Shown: piece by piece, positions 22,508 to 30,451 of the stretch
Position numbering within the stretch: position 1 is the first letter of the stretch
Layout: every line of letters starts with the position of its first letter
NCBI RefSeq assembly: GCF_900105395.1
Contig: NZ_LT629775.1
Location: 434,001 to 498,000 of the forward strand
Reading direction: 5' to 3'
Length of the DNA: 64,000 bases
Origin: Streptomyces sp. TLI_053
GTDB lineage: Bacteria > Actinomycetota > Actinomycetes > Streptomycetales > Streptomycetaceae
Program-made: the position numbers and the translations under genes
The notes under the pieces: model-generated
Database searches by the model: none
The model's input: the letters and a program-made list of their open reading frames with translations, nothing else
What the model was told of the DNA's origin: nothing

Positions 22508-25030
22508 TCAGCCCTTGCCGAAGTAGCCGAAGAGATCGGCGACCGCGTGCGTCGACCCGGCGTGGTTGTACACGTTGAACACGCGGTTGCCGTCGACCCG
22601 CGTGGTGACGTGGTTGGCCACCGTGCTGCCCCGGGCCGCGTTGAGGTTGCTGGCAACCGTCCGGGTGCCGGCCCACACGGACAGGTGGGTGTCCGTGGTG
22701 GGCTGGACCGCCGTGACGTTCAGCACGACCGAGTCGGGGTTCACCCCGCTCTCCAGACCCGGCGACAGGCTCACGTACTGCGACCGGTCGGGGCCGATCA
22801 GGCCCGGGTAGAACTGCCGGGTGTCGAGCAGCCGGACCGGGCGCACCGGGGTGAACAGGTCGGCGCCGCCGATGTCGTAGTAGCCCGCGATGTCGACGAC
22901 GACGTGGACGGAACCGTCGTTGTTGTCGAGTGTGACGCGGCCGTCGGGGCCGATCGGGACGATCACCTGGTTGGCGACGGTCTGGCCGGCGGCGTAGTTG
23001 ACGTTGCTGGTGTCGGGCCGGGGCGAGCCCGAGGCGTGGGCGGTCAGGAAGCTGTCCCGCTCGCCCTGCGTCGCGGTCACGTTGAGGACGGCCGCGGTGG
23101 CGGAGGACGGCACCCCCGCGTTGCCGGCGACCTGGACGGAGAGGGCGCCGCCACCGTCCAGCGCGCCGCCACCGTCGCGGGTGTCGACCAGCCGCTGCGG
23201 GAGCATCCCGGTGAAGCGGCGGCCGTCGTTCTGCCGGTAGTAGCCGGACAGGTCGGCCACCACGTCCGTGGATCCGGCGCTGTTGCGCAGTGTCACGGTG
23301 CCGTCGGCGTTCACCGGCACGGTGACCAGGTTGGAGAGGATCTGGCCCGGCGCGAAGTTCAGGTTGGAGGTGCCGGGCGCGGGGTCGCCGGCCGGCCAGA
23401 CGTCCAGGTGACCGTCCGCCGTGGGCGTGACGGCCGTCAGGTTGAGCACCACAGCGGTGGTGCCGGCCGGGATCCCCGGCACGGTGAGGTCCCGCTGCTC
23501 GCCGTCGGTGAAGGCCGCGGCGCCGGCGCCGCCGAGGCCGGTCCGGGTGTCCAGCACCCGCGTCGGCGCGACCGCGACGTAGCCGCCCGCCGGGTAGCGC
23601 ACGTGTGCCTGCACCTGGCCGGTGACGCGGTGGCCGTTGGGCGCGGTGGCCGTGACGGTGATGTACGGTTCCGTGCCGGGCCGGGTGTACACGTGGTTCA
23701 CGGGCTGCCCGGTGCTGGACGCGATCGGCGAGCCGTCGCCGAAGTCGATGCGGTAGCCGAGTTCCGTCGGCCAGTTGAGGACGGCCCCGGGCGTCAGCGG
23801 GACGGCCAGCGGCGCGGCCCCGGCGACCACGCTCGGGTCGAGGGTGAGGTGCTGGACGGCCTGCATCTCCAACGCCCCGCGGTCGCGCGGGCCCTGACCG
23901 GCCGGTGAGGCGACCAGCGGGTTGTCGGCCTCGGGCTGCTGCCACCGGTCGGAGCCGGCCCAGGGCGCCGTCGGGTCGCCCGAGTCGAGCGCGGGCGAGT
24001 CCGCGAGCGGCACGCCGTTCGGATCGAGCCGCGGGTCGCCGTTGTACTCGTGGGCGCCCTGGCCGGTCGCCGCGCGCAGTTCGACGGCGGAGGGGTGTGC
24101 CGTTCCGGACCAGCGGTAGGCCGCCGCCCCGGCGCCGGCCCAGACGATGTTGTAGTCCAGGGTGAGAGCCGTCGTGGCCCCGTCCGACACGGCGATCTCG
24201 GCGGGCGAGGAACCGGCCGGGCAGGCGCCCGGGTCCGTGCCGGACCGCACCTTGCCGACGATGTTGTTCTCGACCAGCGAGCCGGGCGAGGCACCCGCCA
24301 GGGCGATGCTGTTGCCGCACGCCTCGGTCACGTCGTTGTTGGTGATCCTCGTGCCGGGGGCGTCGACGACCGCGATGCCGGTGCCGTCGGTGTCCTCGAT
24401 CCGGTTGGCCGTGATCAGGGTGCCCCGAGCACCGGAGCCGACCTCGATCCCGCCGAACGGCGCGTAGTCGAAGTCGTTCTGCTGGACGGTGACGTCCACG
24501 GAGGAGTTGCGGACGGACAGCAGGGGCCTCGCCGGCTGACCGTTCAGGATCTCCGGGTGGAAGGTGCTGTCCGCGATCCGCACCCGCGTCGACGCCTCGA
24601 CCGCGACCGCGGTACCGAGCCCGCCGAAGTTGAACTTCCGCACCTCCACGTCGTGGACCCCGGAGAACAGGAAGCCGGTCGCGCTCCCGTAGGTCCCGTA
24701 GGGGGAGGTGAGCCGGGCCTCGTTGAGGTACCGGTCCCGGGCGCCCCCGGCGAAGACGATCGGCCGGTCCGGCGTCCCCGAGCGGCGCAGGGTGACGTTC
24801 TCGCGGTAGATGCCCCCCGCGACCAGGACGGTCTGCCCGGGCTGGACCACGTCGGCGGCCGCCTGGATGCTGCAGAACGGGTACGCGGCGCTGCCGTCCG
24901 GCCGGCTGGAGCAGTTGTTCTGATCGACGTGGATCGTCGGCAGGTCCGCGGCACCGGCACCGGTCGGCGCGACGACGCCGAGGCCGACGACGACGGTCGT
25001 CGCCATCCCGGCAAATGCCCGTCTGTTCAT
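22508..25030 (-). CDS. Secreted right-handed beta-helix protein with PKD-like and three C-terminal repeat domains
   Basis: An 840-residue exported protein. A signal peptide (MNRRAFAGMATTVVVGLG, cleaved near AGA) is followed by a pectate-lyase-type right-handed beta-helix (about residues 30-380; IHVDQNNCSS, FCSIQAAADVVQPGQTVLV). A PKD-like sandwich (GDGSPIASS, VNHVYTRPG) comes next, then three copies of a roughly 120-residue domain at about 490-610, 615-735 and 735-840. Each copy has a VLDTR-type opening, SNLN/SNVN, a G-AN-V strand and a VVADLSGYY-type end. The copies likely mediate surface or glycan binding. No catalytic residues were recognised, so a polysaccharide-lyase role is open. GGGGGA precedes the ATG at 25030. 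Confidence 0.8.
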   Translation of the reverse strand: MNRRAFAGMATTVVVGLGVVAPTGAGAADLPTIHVDQNNCSSRPDGSAAYPFCSIQAAADVVQPGQTVLVAGGIYRENVTLRRSGTPDRPIVFAGGARDRYLNEARLTSPYGTYGSATGFLFSGVHDVEVRKFNFGGLGTAVAVEASTRVRIADSTFHPEILNGQPARPLLSVRNSSVDVTVQQNDFDYAPFGGIEVGSGARGTLITANRIEDTDGTGIAVVDAPGTRITNNDVTEACGNSIALAGASPGSLVENNIVGKVRSGTDPGACPAGSSPAEIAVSDGATTALTLDYNIVWAGAGAAAYRWSGTAHPSAVELRAATGQGAHEYNGDPRLDPNGVPLADSPALDSGDPTAPWAGSDRWQQPEADNPLVASPAGQGPRDRGALEMQAVQHLTLDPSVVAGAAPLAVPLTPGAVLNWPTELGYRIDFGDGSPIASSTGQPVNHVYTRPGTEPYITVTATAPNGHRVTGQVQAHVRYPAGGYVAVAPTRVLDTRTGLGGAGAAAFTDGEQRDLTVPGIPAGTTAVVLNLTAVTPTADGHLDVWPAGDPAPGTSNLNFAPGQILSNLVTVPVNADGTVTLRNSAGSTDVVADLSGYYRQNDGRRFTGMLPQRLVDTRDGGGALDGGGALSVQVAGNAGVPSSATAAVLNVTATQGERDSFLTAHASGSPRPDTSNVNYAAGQTVANQVIVPIGPDGRVTLDNNDGSVHVVVDIAGYYDIGGADLFTPVRPVRLLDTRQFYPGLIGPDRSQYVSLSPGLESGVNPDSVVLNVTAVQPTTDTHLSVWAGTRTVASNLNAARGSTVANHVTTRVDGNRVFNVYNHAGSTHAVADLFGYFGKG

Positions 25031-25312
25031 GAGATTCCCCCAGGGTTCTTCTCCGCGGACGACATGACCGGCCGTCATGTCGAACACACGGACGCATGAT
25101 GGGTGCCATCATGTCGGATCGCACCCGAAGAGTCACACGGAGGCCGGAACCGCGCCCCCGGGCCTTCGGCCGGGCCGCCACGCTCGTCCCCGACCGGCCG
25201 CCCGACGGCCCGACCGCCCGAGGGCGAGCCGGGTCTCCCCTCCCGCGACGGTCCACCCCCCGCGAGGGAAACCGTTGGCGGTGCCGGCGCGTCGGATGGC
25301 AGGGTGCGGTGC

Positions 25313-25915
25313 ATGACCCCGCCGTACCAGATCCGCGCCGACTACGACGCCCGCACCGTCGTGGTCTACCAGGCGTACTCGTCCGCGATCGCCGACGCCG
25401 CTCTGCGGGCGGGGCGCTTCGTGGCGCCGTTCTCGTTCGAGCGGATGACGTGGATCAAGCCCTCGTTCCGGTGGCTGATGCACCGCAGCAACTGGGCCCG
25501 CAAACCGGGCCAGGAGCGCATCCTCGCCGTGCGGATGACCCGGGACGGCTGGGAACAGGCCCTGGCCCGGGCCGTGCACACGACCGCTGGTCCCGCGGCG
25601 GTGGCGCAGGCCGCCGTGCACCTCCAGTGGGACCCCGAGCGCTCGCTGCGCAGCGCGGCCCTGAACCACTACAGCATCCAGGTCGGCATCGGTCGCAGCC
25701 TCGTCCGCACGTTCGCGGAGGAATGGGCCGTCGGCCTCACCGACCTCACCCCGCAGGTCCGCAGGGCCGCGGCGCTCGTCCGCGACGGACGCGCCGCCCA
25801 GGCCCAACGGCTGATTCCGGCGGAGCGCGTCTACCCGCTGAGCAGGTCCCTGGAAGCGCACCTGTCGGCGGTGCACACCAAGAAGCCGGGCGCGAGGGCC
25901 GGACGAGAGGGGTGA
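25313..25915 (+). CDS. DUF4291 domain-containing protein
   Basis: A 200-residue cytosolic protein matching the DUF4291 family along its length: [18 protein letters not shown] at the start, [18 protein letters not shown], and [13 protein letters not shown]. Function of the family is unknown. The ATG at 25313 fits the family's start; longer frames run into the preceding promoter. Monocistronic. Confidence 0.85.
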   Translation: MTPPYQIRADYDARTVVVYQAYSSAIADAALRAGRFVAPFSFERMTWIKPSFRWLMHRSNWARKPGQERILAVRMTRDGWEQALARAVHTTAGPAAVAQAAVHLQWDPERSLRSAALNHYSIQVGIGRSLVRTFAEEWAVGLTDLTPQVRRAAALVRDGRAAQAQRLIPAERVYPLSRSLEAHLSAVHTKKPGARAGREG

Positions 25916-26454
25916 GGAAGAACGGGTCGCGGCTGCCGAACGCGGCGCTCGCGGTGACGGTGAAGAAGTGCGCCAGCGCCCGGCGGCCGACCAGCGGGGC
26001 GTAGCCGGGCCGGCGACAGACCGCGGCAGGAGCGAAGAACCCCACCGTCGCCGACACGTCGCCCGCCTCGTCCTCGTCCTCGCCACCTACGACACCGGGA
26101 TCGGCGCCGGCCCGGCCGTCCTCGCGGGCTCCTGGGCCGACGCCGTCGACCTCCTGCTCGACACCCTGGTCAAGGCCGTATTCGACCGACTCGGCCCGGT
26201 GCCCCTGACAGCGAGCCGGACGTAGTCCTCGTCGTCCGCGTCCCCGGCGCGCCGGCACCGGGGACGCGGCGGTCGTGATCCGCTCCGTGGCGCCGCGGGC
26301 GCCGGGGGTGGCACGCTCCGCGCCTGCTCCCCCGCCCGGTCTCGTGGCTGTCCGGTCACCGGGCGGGGGTCGGGTCCGACGGCTCGGGACGTCAGCCGGG
26401 GCGGACGTCAGTGGGCGGACGTCGGTGGGCGGACGTCGGTGGGCGGACGTCGAC
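25916..26454. other. Non-coding or degenerate stretch ending in a 14-bp tandem repeat
   Basis: No intact gene. A short plus frame at 25968-26225 and a minus frame over 25920-26040 show protein-like pieces, but neither has a ribosome site or a complete domain. At 26401-26452 the unit GCGGACGTC(A/G)GTGG occurs three times plus a partial fourth, ending 3 nt before the stop of the lectin-toxin-like gene. Confidence 0.55.
26401..26452. repeat. 14-bp tandem repeat at the 3' end of a secreted-protein gene
   Basis: Copies at 26401-26414, 26415-26428, 26429-26442 and a partial one at 26443-26452. Each carries GACGTC, a 6-bp palindrome, so protein-binding sites are as possible as simple slippage. Confidence 0.8.
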
Positions 26455-28164
26455 TCAGAAACTGCAGACGACCATGCCCGCGCTCGCACCGCCGATCAGG
26501 CCGAGCACACCGCCCGCGAGAGCACCGACGCCGGCCGCGGGGGCGCCTGCCACGGCACCGGTGATCGCGGTGCCGACGGTCCACTGGGCCACGCACTTGT
26601 CCCAAGCGGCGGCCTTCTTGAGCTTCTCCTCGTACGCCTTCTTCTCCGCGTCCGAGCAGGTGTGGCCCTGAGCCCTGGCGCAGGCCGCACTGACGTCGTC
26701 CCCGGTCTGCTCCCGCAGCGTCGGCGTCCGCACCGTCGGCGCCGACAGCGACTCCGGCGCCGCGAGGGCGCTGGGCCGTGCCGCCGTCCCACCGGGGAAC
26801 GCGCCCGGGCCCATGGTGACGGCCGAGGGCGTCTCGGTACCGTCGACGGTCGGGCCCGGGGCCCCGTCGACGGTCTGCGTCAGAGTGTTCCCGTCGACAG
26901 CCAGCTTGTAGGCGTGCTTGACGCCCTGGGTGTCGGTCACGGTGCCCGGCCGCATCCGCATGACGGGGTTGCCGCTCGCGTCGGTGATCTCGGCGCCGTC
27001 GGCGGTGGCCGTCAGGCGGGTACCGGCCGGGAGATCGAGCCTGGCGCTGGTGGTGGTGGCGAAGGTCTGCACGACGGGGGCGGGTGCTGGGGTGGTGCCG
27101 CTGCCGGGCGCGTCGGCGCTGGTGTGGGCGACGTACATCGTGGTACCCGCCGGGGAGTCCACGACGGGGACGGTGACCGTGGCGTCGGTGGTCCACGGCT
27201 GGTTGTCGGTGTCGAAGGTCCAGGTGCCGGTGACCTTCTTGCCGACGGCGGCGAAGTCGACCCAGCCGTAGTTCCTGGCCGGGACGGTAACGACCACGCC
27301 GTTGATGGTGGTCGAGTCCGAGGAGTAGGTGACGCCCGACGTCAACTGGGCGGAGACCATGGCCTGGAACGGGACGGAGACACCGAAGGACGTGCCGACG
27401 CTCGCGGACAACGACTGCGACCAGCCGGAGTGGTAGACCGTGGTGAACACCTGGCTGACCTTGTCGGCCGTGTCGTTGTACCAGACCGAGGACGCCTTCA
27501 CCCGGGGCAGGGGCTCCGGCTGCCCTTCGGACCTCTGGGTCCAGGAGCAGGTGGAGGTCTTCCTGGAGCACAGGTCCGCGTAGTAGTCGAGGGCCAGGCT
27601 GCGCGCTTCGGCCGCCTTCGACGCGGGAACCGTCCACTCCTGGCCGGCGCTGCCGTTGCAGACGTTGGGCTGCGCGAGGATGCCCCAGAGATGGAGGCCG
27701 CCCCGGTTGTCCATGCAGTACTCGGTGCCGCTGGTGTCGTCGCGGCGCACGATGCCGAAGGCGTTGGGCTTTCCGTCCACGGGGCGGAAGTGCCACTGCT
27801 CGCCGTCCTTGCCGCAGGACTGCTGCACCGCGGGCTGGCTGGCGTAGACGCACTTCCCGGACGAGGTGCTGGCGATGTTGAAGGCACCGGGCTCACCGAG
27901 CCTGATCAGGCGCCAGCCGGTGAAGTTGGCGCCGTCGGGGGTGACGGAGATCTGGTTCCCGTCGCCGGTGCCGGTGGCGTTGAGAGTGCCGTCGGGGTTG
28001 GTGAAAGTGTAGGCGTCGGTCGCCCCGGCGACGGCCGCAGCACCGGCCGGGGTGGCGGCGGGGGTGGCGGTGGCGGGGGTGGCGGCGAGGACGGGTGCCG
28101 AGAGGCACAGGGCGACGGCCGGCGCGGTGAGGAGTTTCGCGGCCTTCGTCAGGGATCCGTGCAT
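26455..28164 (-). CDS. Secreted lectin-like/aerolysin-like protein with glycine-zipper tail
   Basis: A 569-residue exported protein. A signal peptide covers about residues 1-33. Residues 50-165 look like a ricin-type beta-trefoil (GKCVYAS, QQSCGKDGEQWHF, TEYCMDNRGGLHLW, GQEWTV). Residues 190-400 carry an aerolysin/ETX-MTX2-like pattern: YNDTADKVSQVFTTVYHSG, alternating Ser-rich strands (SASVGTSFGVSVPF, VTYSSDSTT) and a GWVDFAAVGKKVTGTW strand. The last 40 residues form a hydrophobic GxxxG run (GAVAGAPAAGVGALAGGVLG) ending in MVVCSF. AGGAG precedes the ATG. A pore-forming or membrane-inserting role is inferred from the pattern only. Confidence 0.75.
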   Translation of the reverse strand: MHGSLTKAAKLLTAPAVALCLSAPVLAATPATATPAATPAGAAAVAGATDAYTFTNPDGTLNATGTGDGNQISVTPDGANFTGWRLIRLGEPGAFNIASTSSGKCVYASQPAVQQSCGKDGEQWHFRPVDGKPNAFGIVRRDDTSGTEYCMDNRGGLHLWGILAQPNVCNGSAGQEWTVPASKAAEARSLALDYYADLCSRKTSTCSWTQRSEGQPEPLPRVKASSVWYNDTADKVSQVFTTVYHSGWSQSLSASVGTSFGVSVPFQAMVSAQLTSGVTYSSDSTTINGVVVTVPARNYGWVDFAAVGKKVTGTWTFDTDNQPWTTDATVTVPVVDSPAGTTMYVAHTSADAPGSGTTPAPAPVVQTFATTTSARLDLPAGTRLTATADGAEITDASGNPVMRMRPGTVTDTQGVKHAYKLAVDGNTLTQTVDGAPGPTVDGTETPSAVTMGPGAFPGGTAARPSALAAPESLSAPTVRTPTLREQTGDDVSAACARAQGHTCSDAEKKAYEEKLKKAAAWDKCVAQWTVGTAITGAVAGAPAAGVGALAGGVLGLIGGASAGMVVCSF

Positions 28165-28648
28165 GATGCTCCTGTGCAGGTCGAATGAGTGACATGTGCA
28201 TGCCTTGTTCGCGAGCGTAGGACAGCCGGGACCGGCACGTGGGATCTTGACGGGATTCGCCCGAGTGATCTGGACCACGACGTCACGCCCGGCGTGGCAC
28301 GGCGCCTCGACCTCTCGATCGTCCTGCGTCGCGCGGAGCGGTCCGATGGGCAGGACCTGCACCCGAGCCCCGAGCCCCGAGCCACCGACGACGGCGTCAG
28401 GATCAGGGCAGGGATGAGCAATGCGTCCCGGCGTCACGCTCGCCCGCCCAGGACCGCCCCGCCCTCGCCCCACTGCGGAACCGGGGCGAGGGCGGGACGG
28501 CGGTGGAGGGGCGGGCCCGGCGGCAGGTCCGACGCGACGCCGGTCGGTCCCGTGGGTCGTGACCGCCGGTCGGCGGCCACGACCCCGGACGTGGCGGCTA
28601 CGGGTGCGCGGGCCGGAGGCGCGCCGGCTACGGGCGCGCCGGCAAAGG
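28165..28648. other. Intergenic region between two minus-strand secreted-protein genes
   Basis: The right part contains the terminator hairpin at 28458-28496 and short GGCTACGGG(T/C)GCGC repeats near 28590-28645 (downstream of the propeller gene). The left part must carry the promoter of the lectin-like gene. No gene seen. Confidence 0.55.
28458..28496 (-). terminator. 14-bp hairpin downstream of the beta-propeller gene
   Basis: CCCGCCCTCGCCCC (28458-28471) and GGGGCGAGGGCGGG (28483-28496) are perfect complements with an 11-nt loop, about 150 nt beyond the stop of the minus-strand propeller gene. Confidence 0.65.
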
Positions 28649-29851
28649 CTAGAAGCTGACGATCTGCAGGAAGGTGCCGGGGTTGTCGTTGTAGTTGGTG
28701 CCGGTGACGTAGAAGGTGTGGCCGTCCGGGCCGACCGTCAGGGTGGCGCCGTGCTCGAGGTCGAACTCGGCGAAGTCCTCCTTCGGGACGGGCCGGTTGG
28801 TGGCCGTGCTGTACGCGGCCACGGTCGGGCTGGGCAGGTCGGTCTGGATCAGGACGTACAGCCGGTTGCCGCGGGGGTTCACCGCCAGGCCGGCGATCTG
28901 GCGGAAGCCCGTGTTGAGGTCGATCGTGGCGGCGAGGGTGTCGGTGGTCAGGTCGACCACCTGGATCCGGCCCTCGGGCTTGGTGATCGCGTACACCGTG
29001 GACCCGTTCGGGGCGAGGGCCAGGTCGTCGATGAACCCCGGGGAGGTGATGGTGCGTACGACGGCCGGGTGAGCCCTGGTGAGGTCGAGGCGGATCAGGC
29101 CCTCGGGACTGGAGAGGTAGCCGGTGGCACCACCCGGGCGCACCACGAGGTCGCGGGGGTTCGACGTCGGCAGCGGGGTCTGCCCGGTGAACGCGCGCGA
29201 GGCGGCGGAGAAGGTGAGCAGGCGCCCCGGCAGGGACGGGTTCGGCGGAGCCGGGGAGTACGGGCCGCCCTGGCCGACGTACACGGTCGTCCCGTCCGGC
29301 GATACCGCCAGGCTGTACGGCGAGCCCGCCTGCCAACCGTCCGGGCGGGGCTGGTCGGGCAGCGGCACGTGCGCCGTCACGGTGTTGGTGGCGGTGTCGA
29401 AGACGTTCAGGGCGGTCGCGGTGACCAGGTAGACGGACCGGCCGTCCGGGGCCAGGGTCTTGGGCCCGCTCCAGAACTCCGGGCTGGTCTGCACCTCGGC
29501 GAGGACGGCGCCGCTCTGCGTGTCGACGACACCGAGCCGACTGCCCGACTGCAACTCCTCCCCCACGTAGGCGCGCCGTCCGTCACCGCTGATCAGGGCC
29601 CGCTGCGCCCAGGAGACGCCGGGCAGCGGCACCAGTCGTTCCACGCCGCCGACGGGAGGCCGGCCCGCCGCGGGCGCGGCTGTGGCAGTGGCAGCGGCTG
29701 CAGCAGTGGCTGTGTCTGTGGCAGCAGCACCGGCACCGACTGTGGCAGCGGCGGCCGGGCCGACTGCGGGCCCGACCAGAACGCCCGCGGCCACGAGGGC
29801 GGCCGAGAGCAGGGAAGCAGCCCAACGGGCCACCGGCGGACGTGAGTTCAT
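28649..29851 (-). CDS. Secreted YncE-like beta-propeller protein
   Basis: A 400-residue exported protein. The signal peptide runs to about PAAAA (residue 36), then an Ala/Thr-rich linker, then some seven blades of about 45 residues with the YncE/lactonase-type pattern SPDGTTVYVGQGG, APDGRSVYLVT, APNGSTVYAITKPEGRIQVVDLTTD and NPRGNRLYVLIQTD. Such propellers bind ligands or proteins outside the cell; catalytic residues are not evident. It ends right before the intergenic region of the GCIS peptide cluster but is transcribed away from it. Confidence 0.8.
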   Translation of the reverse strand: MNSRPPVARWAASLLSAALVAAGVLVGPAVGPAAAATVGAGAAATDTATAAAAATATAAPAAGRPPVGGVERLVPLPGVSWAQRALISGDGRRAYVGEELQSGSRLGVVDTQSGAVLAEVQTSPEFWSGPKTLAPDGRSVYLVTATALNVFDTATNTVTAHVPLPDQPRPDGWQAGSPYSLAVSPDGTTVYVGQGGPYSPAPPNPSLPGRLLTFSAASRAFTGQTPLPTSNPRDLVVRPGGATGYLSSPEGLIRLDLTRAHPAVVRTITSPGFIDDLALAPNGSTVYAITKPEGRIQVVDLTTDTLAATIDLNTGFRQIAGLAVNPRGNRLYVLIQTDLPSPTVAAYSTATNRPVPKEDFAEFDLEHGATLTVGPDGHTFYVTGTNYNDNPGTFLQIVSF

Positions 29852-30004
29852 GGAACCAGCCTCTCCCCCGGGACGGAATCGCGGACCTGCCACGAGGCTA
29901 GGGCATGAACATGCCGTTCCGGTTCACCGTCCGCCCACGGACTCCGCTCCCCCGGACGGCGACTACCGGCCAGGCACCTGGGATCGCGGCCTGATGACCC
30001 GTCA

Positions 30005-30032
30005 TTGACACATGCTTGACCATCACTTTAAT
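30005..30032 (+). promoter_or_regulatory. Candidate promoter of the GCIS peptide gene
   Basis: TTGACA (30005-30010), 16-nt spacer, TTTAAT (30027-30032): close to the vegetative sigma consensus and set in unusually AT-rich sequence for this window. TTGACACATGC and TTGACCATCAC form an 11-bp direct repeat over the -35 region, a layout also seen for activator sites. A GGCGGCG/CGCCGCC stem-loop at 30041-30061 lies in the predicted leader. Confidence 0.5.
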
Positions 30033-30089
30033 GTCGAAGTGGCGGCGAAGAACACGCCGCCGGATTACCGGTATATCTCGGAGGTCCGA

Positions 30090-30239
30090 ATGGAACAGCT
30101 CATCAAGAAGATGACCCAGGACGACAAGTGGAACGGCTGGGTCGCCGCCAACTCCAGCAGCACCGCCAAGGACGGCTGCATCAGCACGGCCCCCAAGTCC
30201 GGGTGCATCAGCGTGGCCAAGGCCGGTTGTATCTCCTGA
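30090..30239 (+). CDS. Putative RiPP precursor peptide with three GCIS repeats
   Basis: A 49-residue peptide. The first 19 residues (MEQLIKKMTQDDKWNGWVA) look like an amphipathic leader helix; after a Ser/Asn linker come TAKDGCIS, TAPKSGCIS and VAKAGCIS, so Cys30, Cys39 and Cys47 each sit in an identical GCIS and the chain ends with the third. Size, leader-core layout, repeated core and the following biosynthetic-type genes fit a ribosomal peptide precursor. CGGAGG precedes the ATG by 6-7 nt; an in-frame ATG at 30012 lies in the promoter and lacks a ribosome site. I recognise no family. The peptide could also be a metal-binding or acyl-carrying peptide. Confidence 0.75.
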   Translation: MEQLIKKMTQDDKWNGWVAANSSSTAKDGCISTAPKSGCISVAKAGCIS

Positions 30240-30294
30240 CGCGCCGACCGGATCCTGACGGCACAGATCTGCCCTGAGCTGCGCCGACGCGGTT

Positions 30295-30324
30295 CGGGCC
30301 GACCGGAAGATGCCGGTCGGCCCG
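30295..30324 (+). terminator. Hairpin between precursor peptide and ligase genes
   Basis: CGGGCCGACCGG and CCGGTCGGCCCG form a perfect 12-bp stem with a 6-nt loop, 55 nt after the peptide stop and 128 nt before the ligase start. It may act as a leaky terminator or 3'-end stabiliser giving more peptide than enzyme mRNA, a common arrangement in RiPP operons. Confidence 0.7.
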
Positions 30325-30451
30325 GACCTGCGGCGCGGCCCGCCGACGCGTGCCGCCCGCGCTGCGTGCAGCGTGCTGCGTGCCGCGCGCCGTCCGCATC
30401 CTGCCCCGGGGCCGGCGAACCGGAGCCCCGGGCACCGACCGGAGGTGACAT

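Noticed and set aside
25968..26225. Short plus-strand frame with a protein-like hydrophobic stretch
   Set aside because: No ribosome site, no family, and a competing minus-strand frame over part of it; may be degenerate sequence.
26401..26454. CRISPR-like repeat
   Set aside because: The 14-bp units are directly adjacent with no spacers and no cas gene is in the window.
30012..30089. Longer start (ATG 30012) for the GCIS peptide
   Set aside because: The extra 26 codons overlap the -10 region and a leader stem-loop and lack a ribosome site; ATG 30090 has CGGAGG.
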